NCBI GenBank assembly: GCA_963971405.1
Contig: OZ020485.1
Location: 49,225,469-49,289,468 of the forward strand
From: Psococerastis gibbosa
Taxonomy: Eukaryota > Arthropoda > Insecta > Psocodea > Psocidae
Direction: 5' to 3'
Length of the DNA stretch: 64,000 bases
In this document: positions 10,773 to 21,600 of the stretch, one piece after another
Numbering within the stretch: position 1 is the stretch's first letter
Layout: the number at the start of each line of letters is the position of its first letter
Position numbers and translations under genes: made by a program
Notes under the pieces: generated by a model
What the model saw: only the letters and a program-made list of their open reading frames with translations
Told to the model about the DNA's origin: nothing
The model's database searches: none

Positions 10773-11833
10773 AATGTTAGTGGAATAAGGTCACTGTCAA
10801 CACACAAGTTAGGTTGTATATGCCAGCTACATTAAGGTGCAATTTGTGTATCAAGTTATTGTGTAGATTAAAATGCAATTGTAACGTAATTTTCCTTTTT
10901 CAAACAGTTACTTCCACGTTGTGGGTTCAAATAACCTCTTACACATGGTCAAAACTGACTCGTAAGTGTCCAACTTAACGTGATTAAATTATTGTAGGTC
11001 ACACATTTCACATTTTTTTGTTAACTAGGCATATATGGTTGTGCTAACATCTTACGGGCATATCTCATAGCACTGACAAGAGATCTAACAAAGTGGGTGC
11101 GTAGGTTTTAAAAAATTTTATTTAAAAAATTGTAATTTACCAAATGTACCTTTTACTATTTTTCCTTCTCATTTGAACACTTCACAAACAAGGAATGAAT
11201 GATGAATTAAACAAATTTTAGTTGTTTTGCTACACAAATGAGTTGCACATGCTAACGATTTTCCATTTTGAAAATTAAAACCATGTAATATATGTAAGGT
11301 GTTGGATGGTATACAACTGAAAATGTTTAAAAAAACAGGCACATGAAATATGTTTACTCACCTCACTTCCCGTCGTAGTTCAAATTTATATTGGCTCACA
11401 AAACTTATTAAAAATATATAATATTATTAAAGGCCGCTGTGTGTTGTCCAATGTCGGAACTCGGAAATCGGAATGTCCGTTGTTTTCGTAGAAATATATT
11501 AACTAGAACGGCGGGAGGCATAGTAACCCTTACGGGGCACCCCTTAACCATAAGCCAAATATCAGAGATAAGTATCAACGTTAAAAATGTCGAAGTCTTA
11601 CACATTGCAGAACAGATATCTGACTCGGTCTCAACCCTGTACTTAGCTTATAGAGGCTACACTAGCCGCCATGTTGACAAGGATCTGCAGCCACGGGATG
11701 TTTGTAGTAAATCACAAACAGATGTTACCAACATAAAATTTAAAAAAAAATACAATTTCACGGTTGGCTATCGTGGGCTTGGATCAGGGCCAATCAGAAC
11801 AGTTCCCGCGTATAACGAAAACCTCCATTGAAG

Positions 11834-14134
11834 ACAGGGATCTAGAGCTCTACAGATGCCGACCAATCACAAGCAAGCATTGTGTGTTAAGCCCTTTTTC
11901 TACTCAACACTAGAGGTGGGTCGTTCTTACTGGAGCCGTTCCTATGAACGTTCCTTGAGGCTTGAGCTAGGAGCTAGTTGCAACGGATACAAAAATATTA
12001 GGTTCTTGAGGAACGCAATGCAAAATGGAACCCTTTTTCCACGTGTAAACTGTAAACACATCAACACATCAGCTGTAAGATATAACAAAAAACAATACAT
12101 GTAGCCTCCATTGACCATTTGCTTCCGTCTTCCCGGCTTGGCATTGGAAACTGTTTTATACCACGCATTTGTGTATTTAAAACGTTCAAAATGAGTTTTC
12201 TGTGCTGGTTTTGTGGAGTAGTATTTCAATTCAACAACACATTAATGCGGCATTTACGTACTTTCCATAAAAAGGATAACTGTGACACACTGACACATTC
12301 AGTTTGAAGAAATTCTTTCTACGGCCCTATCTGCCCTGTTTGCAACATACGAAAAGTTACGCAAGCATATATTGCGGCCGCTCACTCCATTGGCATATCT
12401 TTCAGAGTGGAAACGTTTAACGTTTAAGACAACGGAAGGTAAGTTCAATGTAGTGTTGTTCATTAAATGCTAAGTTACATACTGTGGAGCTAGGGCCTAT
12501 AATAGGTAAAAAGATAAGCTACCTACCCCAAGCTTGTGTTGACCTAACTGATTATCATTTCTCGCTGAAATCAGGGCTTTGCAATCAAAGGCATAAAGTA
12601 ATTACTCTGTCAGTAATTTCCCCTTATTAAAATTTTTGGCAACACTATGGGGAATTTCTTTTTCATTTGGTCAAATACATTCTGATTATATAACGGTTAT
12701 GGGCTATAGCCAGTATGAGTTGAATTTTCGTTCCTCAATGCTGATGGCTGTTCTTTTGCCTCTTACTGTTATCCTTCTACATTACGTTTTTAAAAAAAAA
12801 AATACATTACAATTAGGAAAGCAAATGTGCTTTCCGGGTCAGGGTGGCTAGATAATTTGTTTTAAACACTTCATAATGTAGTCAGTGATTTGGGTCAACT
12901 TGGACATCAGCTAGGAAGGCTACTAAACGGTGTAGGTTAAACTGAATTTTGGATGTTGAGACTCGCCGGACTGAAATAGTTAAACCTAAAATGCTAAAAA
13001 AAAGGCTGTGAACATTTATTGAATGTAGGGCCTATTGCTTATTTAATATGGAATTTTAACACAATAGACATTTTTTAAATTAATTCCTTCTTTTCAGATT
13101 TTACTACCGGGCGCCTTGGCATTGAGTCAGAAAACCCACATAGCCTATGGCTGAGTCTGGTCTGGAACAGTTAAACCACAGAACAACATAATAGACCCTA
13201 TATAAATAAACTATGAAACGGGGATTTGGTTTGATATGCATAAAAAAAACACATTTTACAGAATTACAGTTGATTTTACAATTTTGTTCTTGATTATATT
13301 GTAACTTATTGAAATTATATCGATTGGTTTTTAAAACTCATGCAATGAACCCTCTATAAAAAGCTATACAAGTAAGCCATATTTGACTACTTCTACGTTC
13401 CACAGGACTAAATATTCCTCGTTATACCTATTATGTATCCTACTGGATCATCCTTAAGCAGCTAAGGGTCGACTGTAGGCAGCTTGGAAAGCTGTACCTA
13501 TAAGAATTAAGTAGGCAAACCTAATTACAGGACAAAGGTTGTCTTACGTAGACTACCGCACCTTCAGTAGCCACTAGGCATCTTATGGTATAAGTATAAC
13601 CTGATGTTGCAGTAAGGCTACATTAAATAAGTTTTACTGCAATTGCTATAGTCTATAAAATATAACTCTGAAACTTTCTAAAATATAACTAAAGATATAG
13701 AAATAGAAAGGTTCACCAGTGGCCCCTAATCTACCAATCCACGTGTATTCCGGATATCCCCATTTTACAAAGAACTGACTTTCACGAACCGGATGAAGCG
13801 TGTCGGTGTAACCTATGTGGATATCAGTGTACGAAGTATCATATTGAACGGTGTACGCAAAGAGCTAGATCAATAACCTCATATGCTACTGAAAATTAAA
13901 TCACTACAACTTTACTAGTGCGCGATATAGCGCTTGCTTCAAACCAATAATAATTTTGCATTGCGTTCCTCAAGAACCTAATATTTTTGTATCCGTTGCA
14001 ACTGGCTCCTAGCTCATGGAACGGCTCCAGTAAGAACGACCCACCTCTAGTAATGAGTAAAAAAAGGGCTTAACACACAATGTGTCCATGCTTGCTTGTG
14101 ATTGGTCGGCATCTGTAGAGCTCTAGATCCCTGT
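11834..14134. mobile_element. TIR element nested in the P-like copy (~170-bp inverted ends)
   Basis: The ends read ACAGGGATCTAGAGCTCTAC inward from both sides and are flanked by the duplicated CCATTGAAG (8-9 bp). The sister P-like copy shows the uninterrupted site near 53600. The inverted ends extend about 170 bp and include a TAGAGGTGGGTCGTTCTTAC block at 11911 and 14053, which resembles the terminus of the hAT-like element at 7343. The 2.3 kb interior has a C2H2 zinc-finger ORF (12191-12307) and no transposase was recognised. Confidence 0.82.
12191..12307 (+). CDS. Short C2H2 zinc-finger ORF inside TIR element
   Basis: From the Met at 12191 the frame reads MSFLCWFCGVVFQFNNTLMR, then HLRTFH. 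This gives one classic finger with the spacing Cys-x2-Cys-x12-His-x4-His. It ends with a stop at 12305-12307. A second Cys-x2-Cys (CPVCNI) follows just downstream near 12338 in another frame, suggesting a decayed or spliced multi-finger protein. It lies next to the left inverted repeat of its host element. It may be transposon-encoded or a captured exon, and function is unknown. Confidence 0.4.
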   Translation: MSFLCWFCGVVFQFNNTLMRHLRTFHKKDNCDTLTHSV

Positions 14135-14588
14135 CCATTGAAGTTAAACGCCCCTGGGCCACCCCCTACATATATATATTATATTAGAAGTTCTTTGCCC
14201 CCTACAAACCATAATGTAAACAAAAATGCATTTTAATATTTTTAACAAATGTTGCCTCAAACCCACTAAATCCTGAATCAACATAATTCAAACATAAAAA
14301 GCATGATTTGACACCAAAATTTGTCAAATGATAGACCTCTTTGCTTAACAAATTGCTTAAGATATTACCTTGTTTTGTCTGCCGACAACCGCTTCAAAAG
14401 AAATAAATCGCCATTTTGAAAACCAGGGCTACCAACATGACGGCGTCTTTTTTTGTGTTTTCGCAGATGATCATATTAGCCTATAAGCTAACAATGCGTA
14501 AGAAATCTCAAATAAAACTCTTATTAAAAGCATTTTTAGGGACAGTGGCCAACTACTGGTGCATGGCCATCTACTAACGCCTTTACCT

Positions 14589-15175
14589 TATTAAGAATCA
14601 GTTTGTTAGCAGCTAGCCAGTCGCTTGCCACCCTAAGCGCCCCACTACAGGCAGCCTCTATTTCTGTTGCTGATGTGGCACTTAACACGAAATAGTTGTC
14701 GTCAGCAAGAAGGCCTACAGATGGTCGACCAGGGGCCATGCTCATGCATTTGACATAATCGTTTATATAAATGATAAATAATGTAGGGCCAAGGACACTT
14801 CCCTGAGGAACTCCTGTTTCAACATCCCTCCATCCCGATTTTTCGCTAACATCAACCCTTTGCTTCCTACCGAATAGGTAGCTACGGAACTAGTCTCCAG
14901 CGACCCTACGAATCCCAAAGTGATTCAGTTTCCCAAGGAGTACCTCATGATCTAGGGTGTCGAAAGCTCTGCTGAGATCACAGAAGACGCCAGCCGAAAG
15001 CTCACCCGATTCTAGGTGCCTAATCATGTCTTGGTACAATTTGACAATGGCGTCTGAGGTAGACCTACCCTGACGGAATCCAAATTGGCTCATAGAAGGT
15101 ACTTCATGGTCCCTTAGAAAATCAAGCAATTGAATATTAACAATCTTTTCAATTATTTTGGCAAAACTAAAAAAG
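14589..15175 (-). pseudogene. Jockey-type LINE reverse transcriptase, 5' half
   Basis: The minus-strand frame reads FAKIIEKIVNIQLLDF, then FGFRQGRSTSDAI, SAGVFCDLSRAFDTLDHEVL, TGVPQGSVLGPTLFIIYIND and GLLADDNYFVL. These are the ordered fingers and palm motifs of a non-LTR reverse transcriptase, including the catalytic ADD. One in-frame stop (RRVAGD-stop-FRSYLFGR, near 14896) breaks it. The frame ends at AANKLILN, exactly where the pogo-like element was inserted, and continues at 4496. The 5' part of the LINE is missing (truncated near 15175). Confidence 0.9.
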
Positions 15176-15313
15176 TCTCATCACTTTTAGGGAGATCCAT
15201 CTACCTATTGAGACGGCGACCAATGTTCGACTTCCGGAAAATTTCTTCACAACTTTTCATTTCATGACCTCCTGAGCCTAAAATCACCCTCCGTTCAAAA
15301 TGACATATATATA

Positions 15314-15564
15314 CAGGCGCGGATCTCAGGGGCTAAGCTCCCCCCATTAGGTTCCTCAAAATGCGTAAAACCCCACTATTTCATTCCTATTTTTCACAAA
15401 TTTTGCCCCCCTTGTGCTCAATTGTATTGATTACCTACAACATGGAACCCTTATTGCTCTGAAAGTGCGTAAAACCCCAAAATTTCAGCCATATTAAAAA
15501 AAAAAAAAAAAAAATAGTATTTAATCTTAGCCCCCTCCTTGGTCTCATTCTAGATCCGCGCCTG
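15314..15564. mobile_element. hAT-like MITE, 251 bp
   Basis: The termini CAGGCGCGGATCT and AGATCCGCGCCTG are inverted repeats flanked by TATATATA (15306-15313 and 15565-15572), an 8-bp duplication. The interior contains CCCCCC and a poly-A stretch and has no ORF. Confidence 0.85.
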
Positions 15565-16611
15565 TATATATATGTAGGCCTATATCGATTTTAGGAAACA
15601 CTCTATAACTACCGTAAATATTATATCCGATTTTGATGAAACTTGACACAAACATTGATCACACAAATATCTTGATCGAGTTCGTTAACCAGCTAGATCT
15701 GCCATGTTGGTTCAATATGGCGGCCGATCAAAACTTATAATTCATATCTCAGTAAGTTATCATTGGTCGCAGAGGAATGAAATAAAATCGGACTGAAAGC
15801 CCGTATTATTATCTACGATAATGGTAATAAACACTTTTTATGATGACGTCCAGTCAAAGTGAAAATAATTTGATAAGTAAAAGCTCATAATCGCCATTGT
15901 TTGGAACACAAGTGTTTTGTGTGTTGATGTTGTTCCGTGGTTGTGGTCGGGAAAAGAATAAAGTACCTATTTATTTTTATTTTTAATTACATATGCACAT
16001 AGCTTAGAGAACTAAAGGAAACGTCAAGTCAGAGCTTGCATGGAATCTCCCTACACCTGAGCGGCCAGAGCCGAAAGGGATTTTTATGACATAGTCCTCT
16101 ATCAATTGACGCGAACAAATCTTTATAACTTAATTAAAAATTAAATTAACCTGTTTTGAGGTGATCCAGGGTGGGCCGATTCAAACAGACCGCTTCCCCA
16201 TAAATCTTATATAGGCCCTATACGTACGAGTATAAAAAATGAATTTCTCGAAAGGTTCATAAACAAAGTCCAGTAGTCTTCTTGCCAGTTATGTATTTTA
16301 ACATTGTATGGAAGGCTAATTTAGTTAATACAGCAATATTAAAATTAAATTTGTACCGCTGCTGTGTAAATTTTGTCACTGAGGTTTTAGAAATACCAGG
16401 CAACACAGGACCTTACCCAAGAGCGAGAGGGGGCCGCGCCTCCAACAAAAGGAAATATTTTATGAAGTTGATCAGATAAACGTTATTAGACTTTAATTTG
16501 ATCAACTACGGACGAGTGTTGGATAAATGAAAGTAAGTGTACAGGTTTATTATAGGCTATATAGGTTATTTACATATTTAAGAAAAAAAATTTAAGAACG
16601 TTGAATCCGCT

Positions 16612-16895
16612 AGAACAGAGCCTGTTCCAAACTGCAGCAGCTTGGTAGTGTGCACAGCTTTGGCAAGGGAACATGGTTGGTCATGAGTACGCGCTGAGAA
16701 TATACCAGTCAGTCTAAGTGCTTGTCGAGGCCTGGTCACCTCCGAATTAATCGTGTGAAGTTACTATGTTCCCCAAGTGGTTCGGAATCCACTATAATTA
16801 AGAGGGTCACCCAGTCAGCCAACTCCCCTCCTCTCCCAGGTGAAGGAGTCTGCCCTTATGGACTATGGTGCCTCAAGTTAATAAACAGACTCGAT
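16612..16895. repeat. Dispersed repeat, copy 1 (partner at 39232-39510)
   Basis: The core (TTGGTAGTGTGCACAGC ... GTTCCCCAAGTGGTTCGGAA ... GTGCCTCAAGTTAATAAACA) recurs in the same orientation at 39232-39510 with many substitutions. There is no ORF or terminal structure. It may be a SINE or a LINE 3' untranslated region. The flanking intervals 15600-16600 and 17280-18690 show nothing recognised. Confidence 0.65.
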
Positions 16896-18689
16896 AACGT
16901 GGCTTAAAGCAGAAATACTCAAAGCAGACTTTGGAAAAAAAATTTTTTAATGAGGGACACATACCGTAGAACATTTTCACGACTAAGGCTCGGTTCCATG
17001 AATACTTGTAAGTTTTTGTGAAGAATATTAGATAGCAGTAGAACAGGGGGGTGCCGTTTTCCATAACAATGGGTCAAATACGGAATTTTGACGCCAATGT
17101 TGGAGGAATACGGCACAACTATGTAGCAATGCAAATGCAACAAAATATTTGCAAGCGTTGCGTTGGTGGGACCGGGCCTAATGCTTGTTCCCAACTTCAG
17201 AAACCTTTCTATATGCCAACTTTCAAAAAGCAAAATCAGCATTGAAATAAACTCAGTAAAAACTTTCAATGCGGTAAAATGGTGTTCACTGTCGATAGGA
17301 CCAAGAAGTGTCTGGAGGTCATATTTACATTTCTTGTAGGAGCGGTCCTAAATTGTGACACAGTTTAAATTAAATTTAAAAGCACTTAATAATTTTTTTA
17401 AATATTTTCTTGTTGTGTTGTGTTAATGGCCAGCTTCATCTTAAGTTATCTGCATTATTGGATAACTTTCATGTTGAAATGCAACATGGCCGGCATCCAA
17501 AACATGCTTCACTGTTGATGGGGCGCAAATTGCTTACGTCTTCCATGTATTGAACTTATCTTGTTGGAAAAGTGCATTTCATAAATTTTTCTTTTATTTC
17601 AAAGAAATACACGTTTGTTTATTTGTCTCATTGAATTATAACAAATTAGATTCTGAACGGAAAGTACGACAAAACAACAAAAAAAACTTGTGTTTCGATA
17701 AAAATGATGAAGTGCACTTCTTCCCATAACATCAGTACAGAACAGCCATTAACAACGGCGCCCAACCAATCACCTATGATGTTGGACTCTATACGAAAGT
17801 TGTCCATTGAGAAAAATAAGAAAATGATAATAATAATAATTGAAATACATTTTAGAAAGAAAGAAAATTGTCTTTATTTTCCATATGGGCTATGGATGAA
17901 TATATTTTTTGAAAAATACTGTTATTGATAAGAGGAAAAGTATAATTTGAAAATGAACATTTACGGTTTGTTGCTCCTCTTCCTGGTCTATGGTAAGACA
18001 AAGTGTGTAGTTAAAAGCTGCACTCGTTATTTTTAAGATATCAAAATACTTCGTTAACAACGAGTGGGCGAACCTTCCCCAGCCACAAAGGTATGAAAAA
18101 GGTCAGATCAAAAATGTACAGCAATAAAAGCTATCGCAGTAAATGAGCATTTTCTTAGTTGAAATATTACTTCGAAGAAACCCGATAAAGTACATTAATT
18201 ATTAAACAGATTTAATAATCGTACAGTTAATCAGTAGGGTAATTAGACTGTTTCTTGAGAAAGTTTGCATTTTCTATGAATTTTTTATCGGACCACTATC
18301 ACATCTTTACGACTGAAAGTTTGTATTTTCTATGAATTTTTTATCTGACCACTGTCAAATCTTTGCGGCTGTTGAGCGAGGAATTAATTTCGTCAAAAAT
18401 CCATGCCCATTCCTTGTTTACAAAATATTTCGAAAACTCTTAAAGAATTATAGAATTATAATAAACAATGGAAAAATATCTATTTTTTTTTCATTCTCAA
18501 TAAAATAGGAACTTAACATAACCCCCAGTGGATAAATTTCGCGTAAATAACCATTATGGCATTTTCAAAATGATGAAATATTTTCTTCGCTATTCGTAGG
18601 CATGCTCTGGGGCGGCGAGAATAAAAGAAATACGTCTTGGCCCCCTCACTCCTACAAAAAAAAATCAGGGTGTTGGCTAGCACCCAAAA

Positions 18690-21600
18690 TCAGCGGTAGA
18701 GACGTGCAAATTCCCGTAAAAGATACGTCAAATCCTTCAAAGATGTCGCTCTGAAAGAAAACAAATTGTCAAAATTTAGAGACAACCGAAGGGTAATGGA
18801 AATGCAAGTGGTAACACGATTAAACTGGAGGATGGACAGTGGATAAAGTCAAATTTCCCAGGAGCACTTGATCGTTGAGCAAACTGGGTCATATACCCTA
18901 GAAGAAATGATCCTCTACCTCTACTTTTTTTTATCAACCAAACACCAGTCCATAATATGCTTCTATGAAGCATTTCTCATCAGATCACCAGAGTTCGAAT
19001 AACGTGCGTGTGTACCGGGGCCCAAATTTTTATGAAGCAACTTACGTATTCACAGCGGTGAAAAATTCTTCCAATTGCGCCTGCGTTGCCGTCATTGCCC
19101 CACCTGAATTGTTGGTAGGTAAAATACTTAGCGCTTCTTCTAGCCACTCTTTGGTTCGCTGCAAAAAAAAAAAACAACAACACAATTAGGGCAGATTCTA
19201 CAATTCAATAAAGTACTTCGCACAGTTCACCATAACCCAACAAAGTTCACTATAAATTTTTTTATTCTTCTTCAACCAACGCCCGTCCTTGGCTCGTAGC
19301 CCATTTGACGCCATTATCAACTAAAAATTGTCGAATTGACCTCAATCAACTTCCCTATAACACTAAAGCATTTAACAAAGTCAGTGTATTTATTTTAAAA
19401 TAAATATAATAATGACAAAAATATAATATGAAACTCATTTTATATGGGTAAAAAATAATAAATAATAGTTTTTAGTGTTAAACATACAATAAAGGAGTGT
19501 AAAATTAAATAAAAATGGCGCTACAGCTCGCCATAAAACGGATTGACCTCGAGATAAGAGCGGGGCACGCTGGGAGCTTATGCGGCAATTACTTGTTATA
19601 GTGAAGAATATTGGCGATTGGGTACAAACAATAATATAAACAATGACTTTTATTGTATGACTAAGCCAACCTAGCAGTGTTAGGGTCTTCCTCGTTGAGT
19701 GTAAGAGAGGGCTTTATAGCCCTAACTCCACTAGGTTGGCTTAGTAATACAACAAAAAAGTCAATATTTATTAATTTATTTATGCAGAGGAAGACAGGCT
19801 ACAGGACGCATGGAATGTAGGAATTGGTACGGGCAGGTCGAGCCAACAACGGAACCACTGATTTTCAAAATAGAATATGACTTCCTAACTCCGCTAGGTT
19901 GGCTTAGTAATAAAACAAAAAAGTCAATATTTATTTATTTAATAATATGTGAGTACTTACATTAGGGTCATATTCTATTAGATTCCATATGACGTCTGCG
20001 ACCCCATTGAGCATGTACGTATGTAGCGAGAAGACACTGGCCTGTATTAAATTGTTTACCAACCGTTTGCCATGGACATTGATAATTGTCAATACTAGAA
20101 CTTTCGCATGTTCTCGAGTCCCATTCGTCTGAAAATGTAAGTATAGATTAAGATACAATCGGACAGCCCCCCCCCCCCCCCCCAAGGTCAGTTTCTGGTA
20201 TAAAATCCAATTTCACGGGAATTATCGTTAGAACCATAAATTATTGGTACTAAAGTAGAAGGAATGTTCCTCTACATTTTGATATTGTGACTAACACTGA
20301 CTGAATTATATTGCATGTATTCATTGTATTTGGATCATCGACGGTTCTTTACAATAATCAAACTTACTGCCAAATTGATGAGATCCTCCCTCGAAACCCT
20401 TTGGCCATTAGGTACAAGGCGTTTCCTACACAGCGATCTCGGTGAGGGATCCATAATTTGAATAAATACACGCAGCGTCTAAAGTGGACTCCCTGTTTTT
20501 GCAACAACCTATTTGTTCCAATTATGGATGCCTGAGCTTGATCACTGTGTCTAGAACACCTTCAGCCACCGCGCCCATAGCCAAACTTACTTCATTGCTA
20601 GTGCCGGAATTGATGAGATCCTGGAAGAACTTCATAACAGCCGCATTGGCGTCCCGGTGGTCGAGGGAGCACGAGAGGAGCGCGCACTCCAAGATGGAGG
20701 GCATAGCAGGACACTCAAGGAACGGCTGCGTCAGTCGCTGCAGGAATCGCGTGCACAGTCTGAAGAAGTCATCTACGGTGTCCGGGTGGTTCTTCAGCCC
20801 GTTCGGTCCCTACAAAGGCAAGCCAAACTCGGTTGAGAGGAAATCGGCGTACGCGTTTTTTGTACAAAGTGCAAGTAATAGATTCTATAGAATCGTGGTT
20901 AATCAGTCAGGTAAATACGTAGTCTGCATTTATATAAAGCTTGTAATTTTACTAATTTTTCATAAGACCAGTGCCATAACTTCGCATCTGTGTAATGAGG
21001 AATATGCTAATGAACTCTGCCAAAAATACAGTCTGTCTACAAAATATCATAAAAGCGGGTGAATAGGGTCAACATTTAGCTGATAGACATTATCGCTGGT
21101 AGTGTCGAATCGTCCATCAGTACCGGACATTTAATTAACGCCTTCTTCACATGGACCCTTTAATTGTTGTCCAATTTAATTAATTCTATTTTATAAACAT
21201 CACCCGCTAGAGACTCTCACCATCCCCAAAAACAACAAGCAGAAGACTGTGACTGGACTATTTTCGCTAAAGGTGACTGCGCATACTTTCTGCAGTTATT
21301 TTTTTACTTTTAAAACGTGACAATTTTCATATAAATGTATTTTATTGATTATAAACGATTTCTATGGTGTAAATTGTAACTGCATTCACAAATAAGTGAG
21401 TAGGTACTTATAGAATACTATGTATTACCATAGTTATAAAAAAAATAACACATACTGGAATAATGAATAATCACGATAGACTTGCGTCGAAAATGGAGTT
21501 TTATAGAACTGTTTATGTTTTGCGCATGATAAAGCACATTTCTTTGGTTTCGTTTTCAATTTATTGGATGATTTAAAAAAGTGGGAAAAAACTAAATTAC

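Larger units (their letters stand above)
7304..14156 (-). mobile_element. P-like element, internally deleted copy with two nested insertions
   Basis: The ends CACAGAAC... and ...CGCCCCTG are flanked by the perfect 8-bp duplication GGCCACCC (7296-7303 and 14157-14164). Eight-base duplications are the rule for P elements, and the Drosophila P target consensus is GGCCAGAC. The sequence is the reverse complement of 53581-60149 but lacks the 3.7 kb that holds the THAP and SGNH ORFs. The junction is at about 10770 (...AATGTTAAAA side to TGTGGAATGG side, read on minus). With the nested elements at 7343-8954 and 11834-14134 removed, it is about 2.9 kb, a typical internally deleted derivative. Confidence 0.88.
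4497..14588 (-). mobile_element. Pogo-like (Tc1/mariner superfamily) DNA transposon carrying nested insertions
   Basis: Terminal inverted repeats start AGGTAAAGGCGYTAGTAGAT at both ends, and each is flanked by the target duplication TA (4495-4496 and 14589-14590). The insertion splits a LINE reverse-transcriptase frame. Without the nested P-like element the element is about 3.2 kb, a usual size for pogo/Tigger elements. The minus-strand transposase at 7044-4856 has the pogo layout (pipsqueak-type HTH, CENP-B-type HTH, DDE core). Subterminal copies of a TAGTAGNTGSCCAC-like motif lie near 4508, 4690, 4730, 4754, 7102, 7240 and 7285, and are candidate transposase binding sites. Confidence 0.9.

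Noticed and set aside
20484-21062. 192-codon plus-strand ORF
   Set aside because: It runs antisense over TNPO3 exon 13, whose minus-strand homology is clear.
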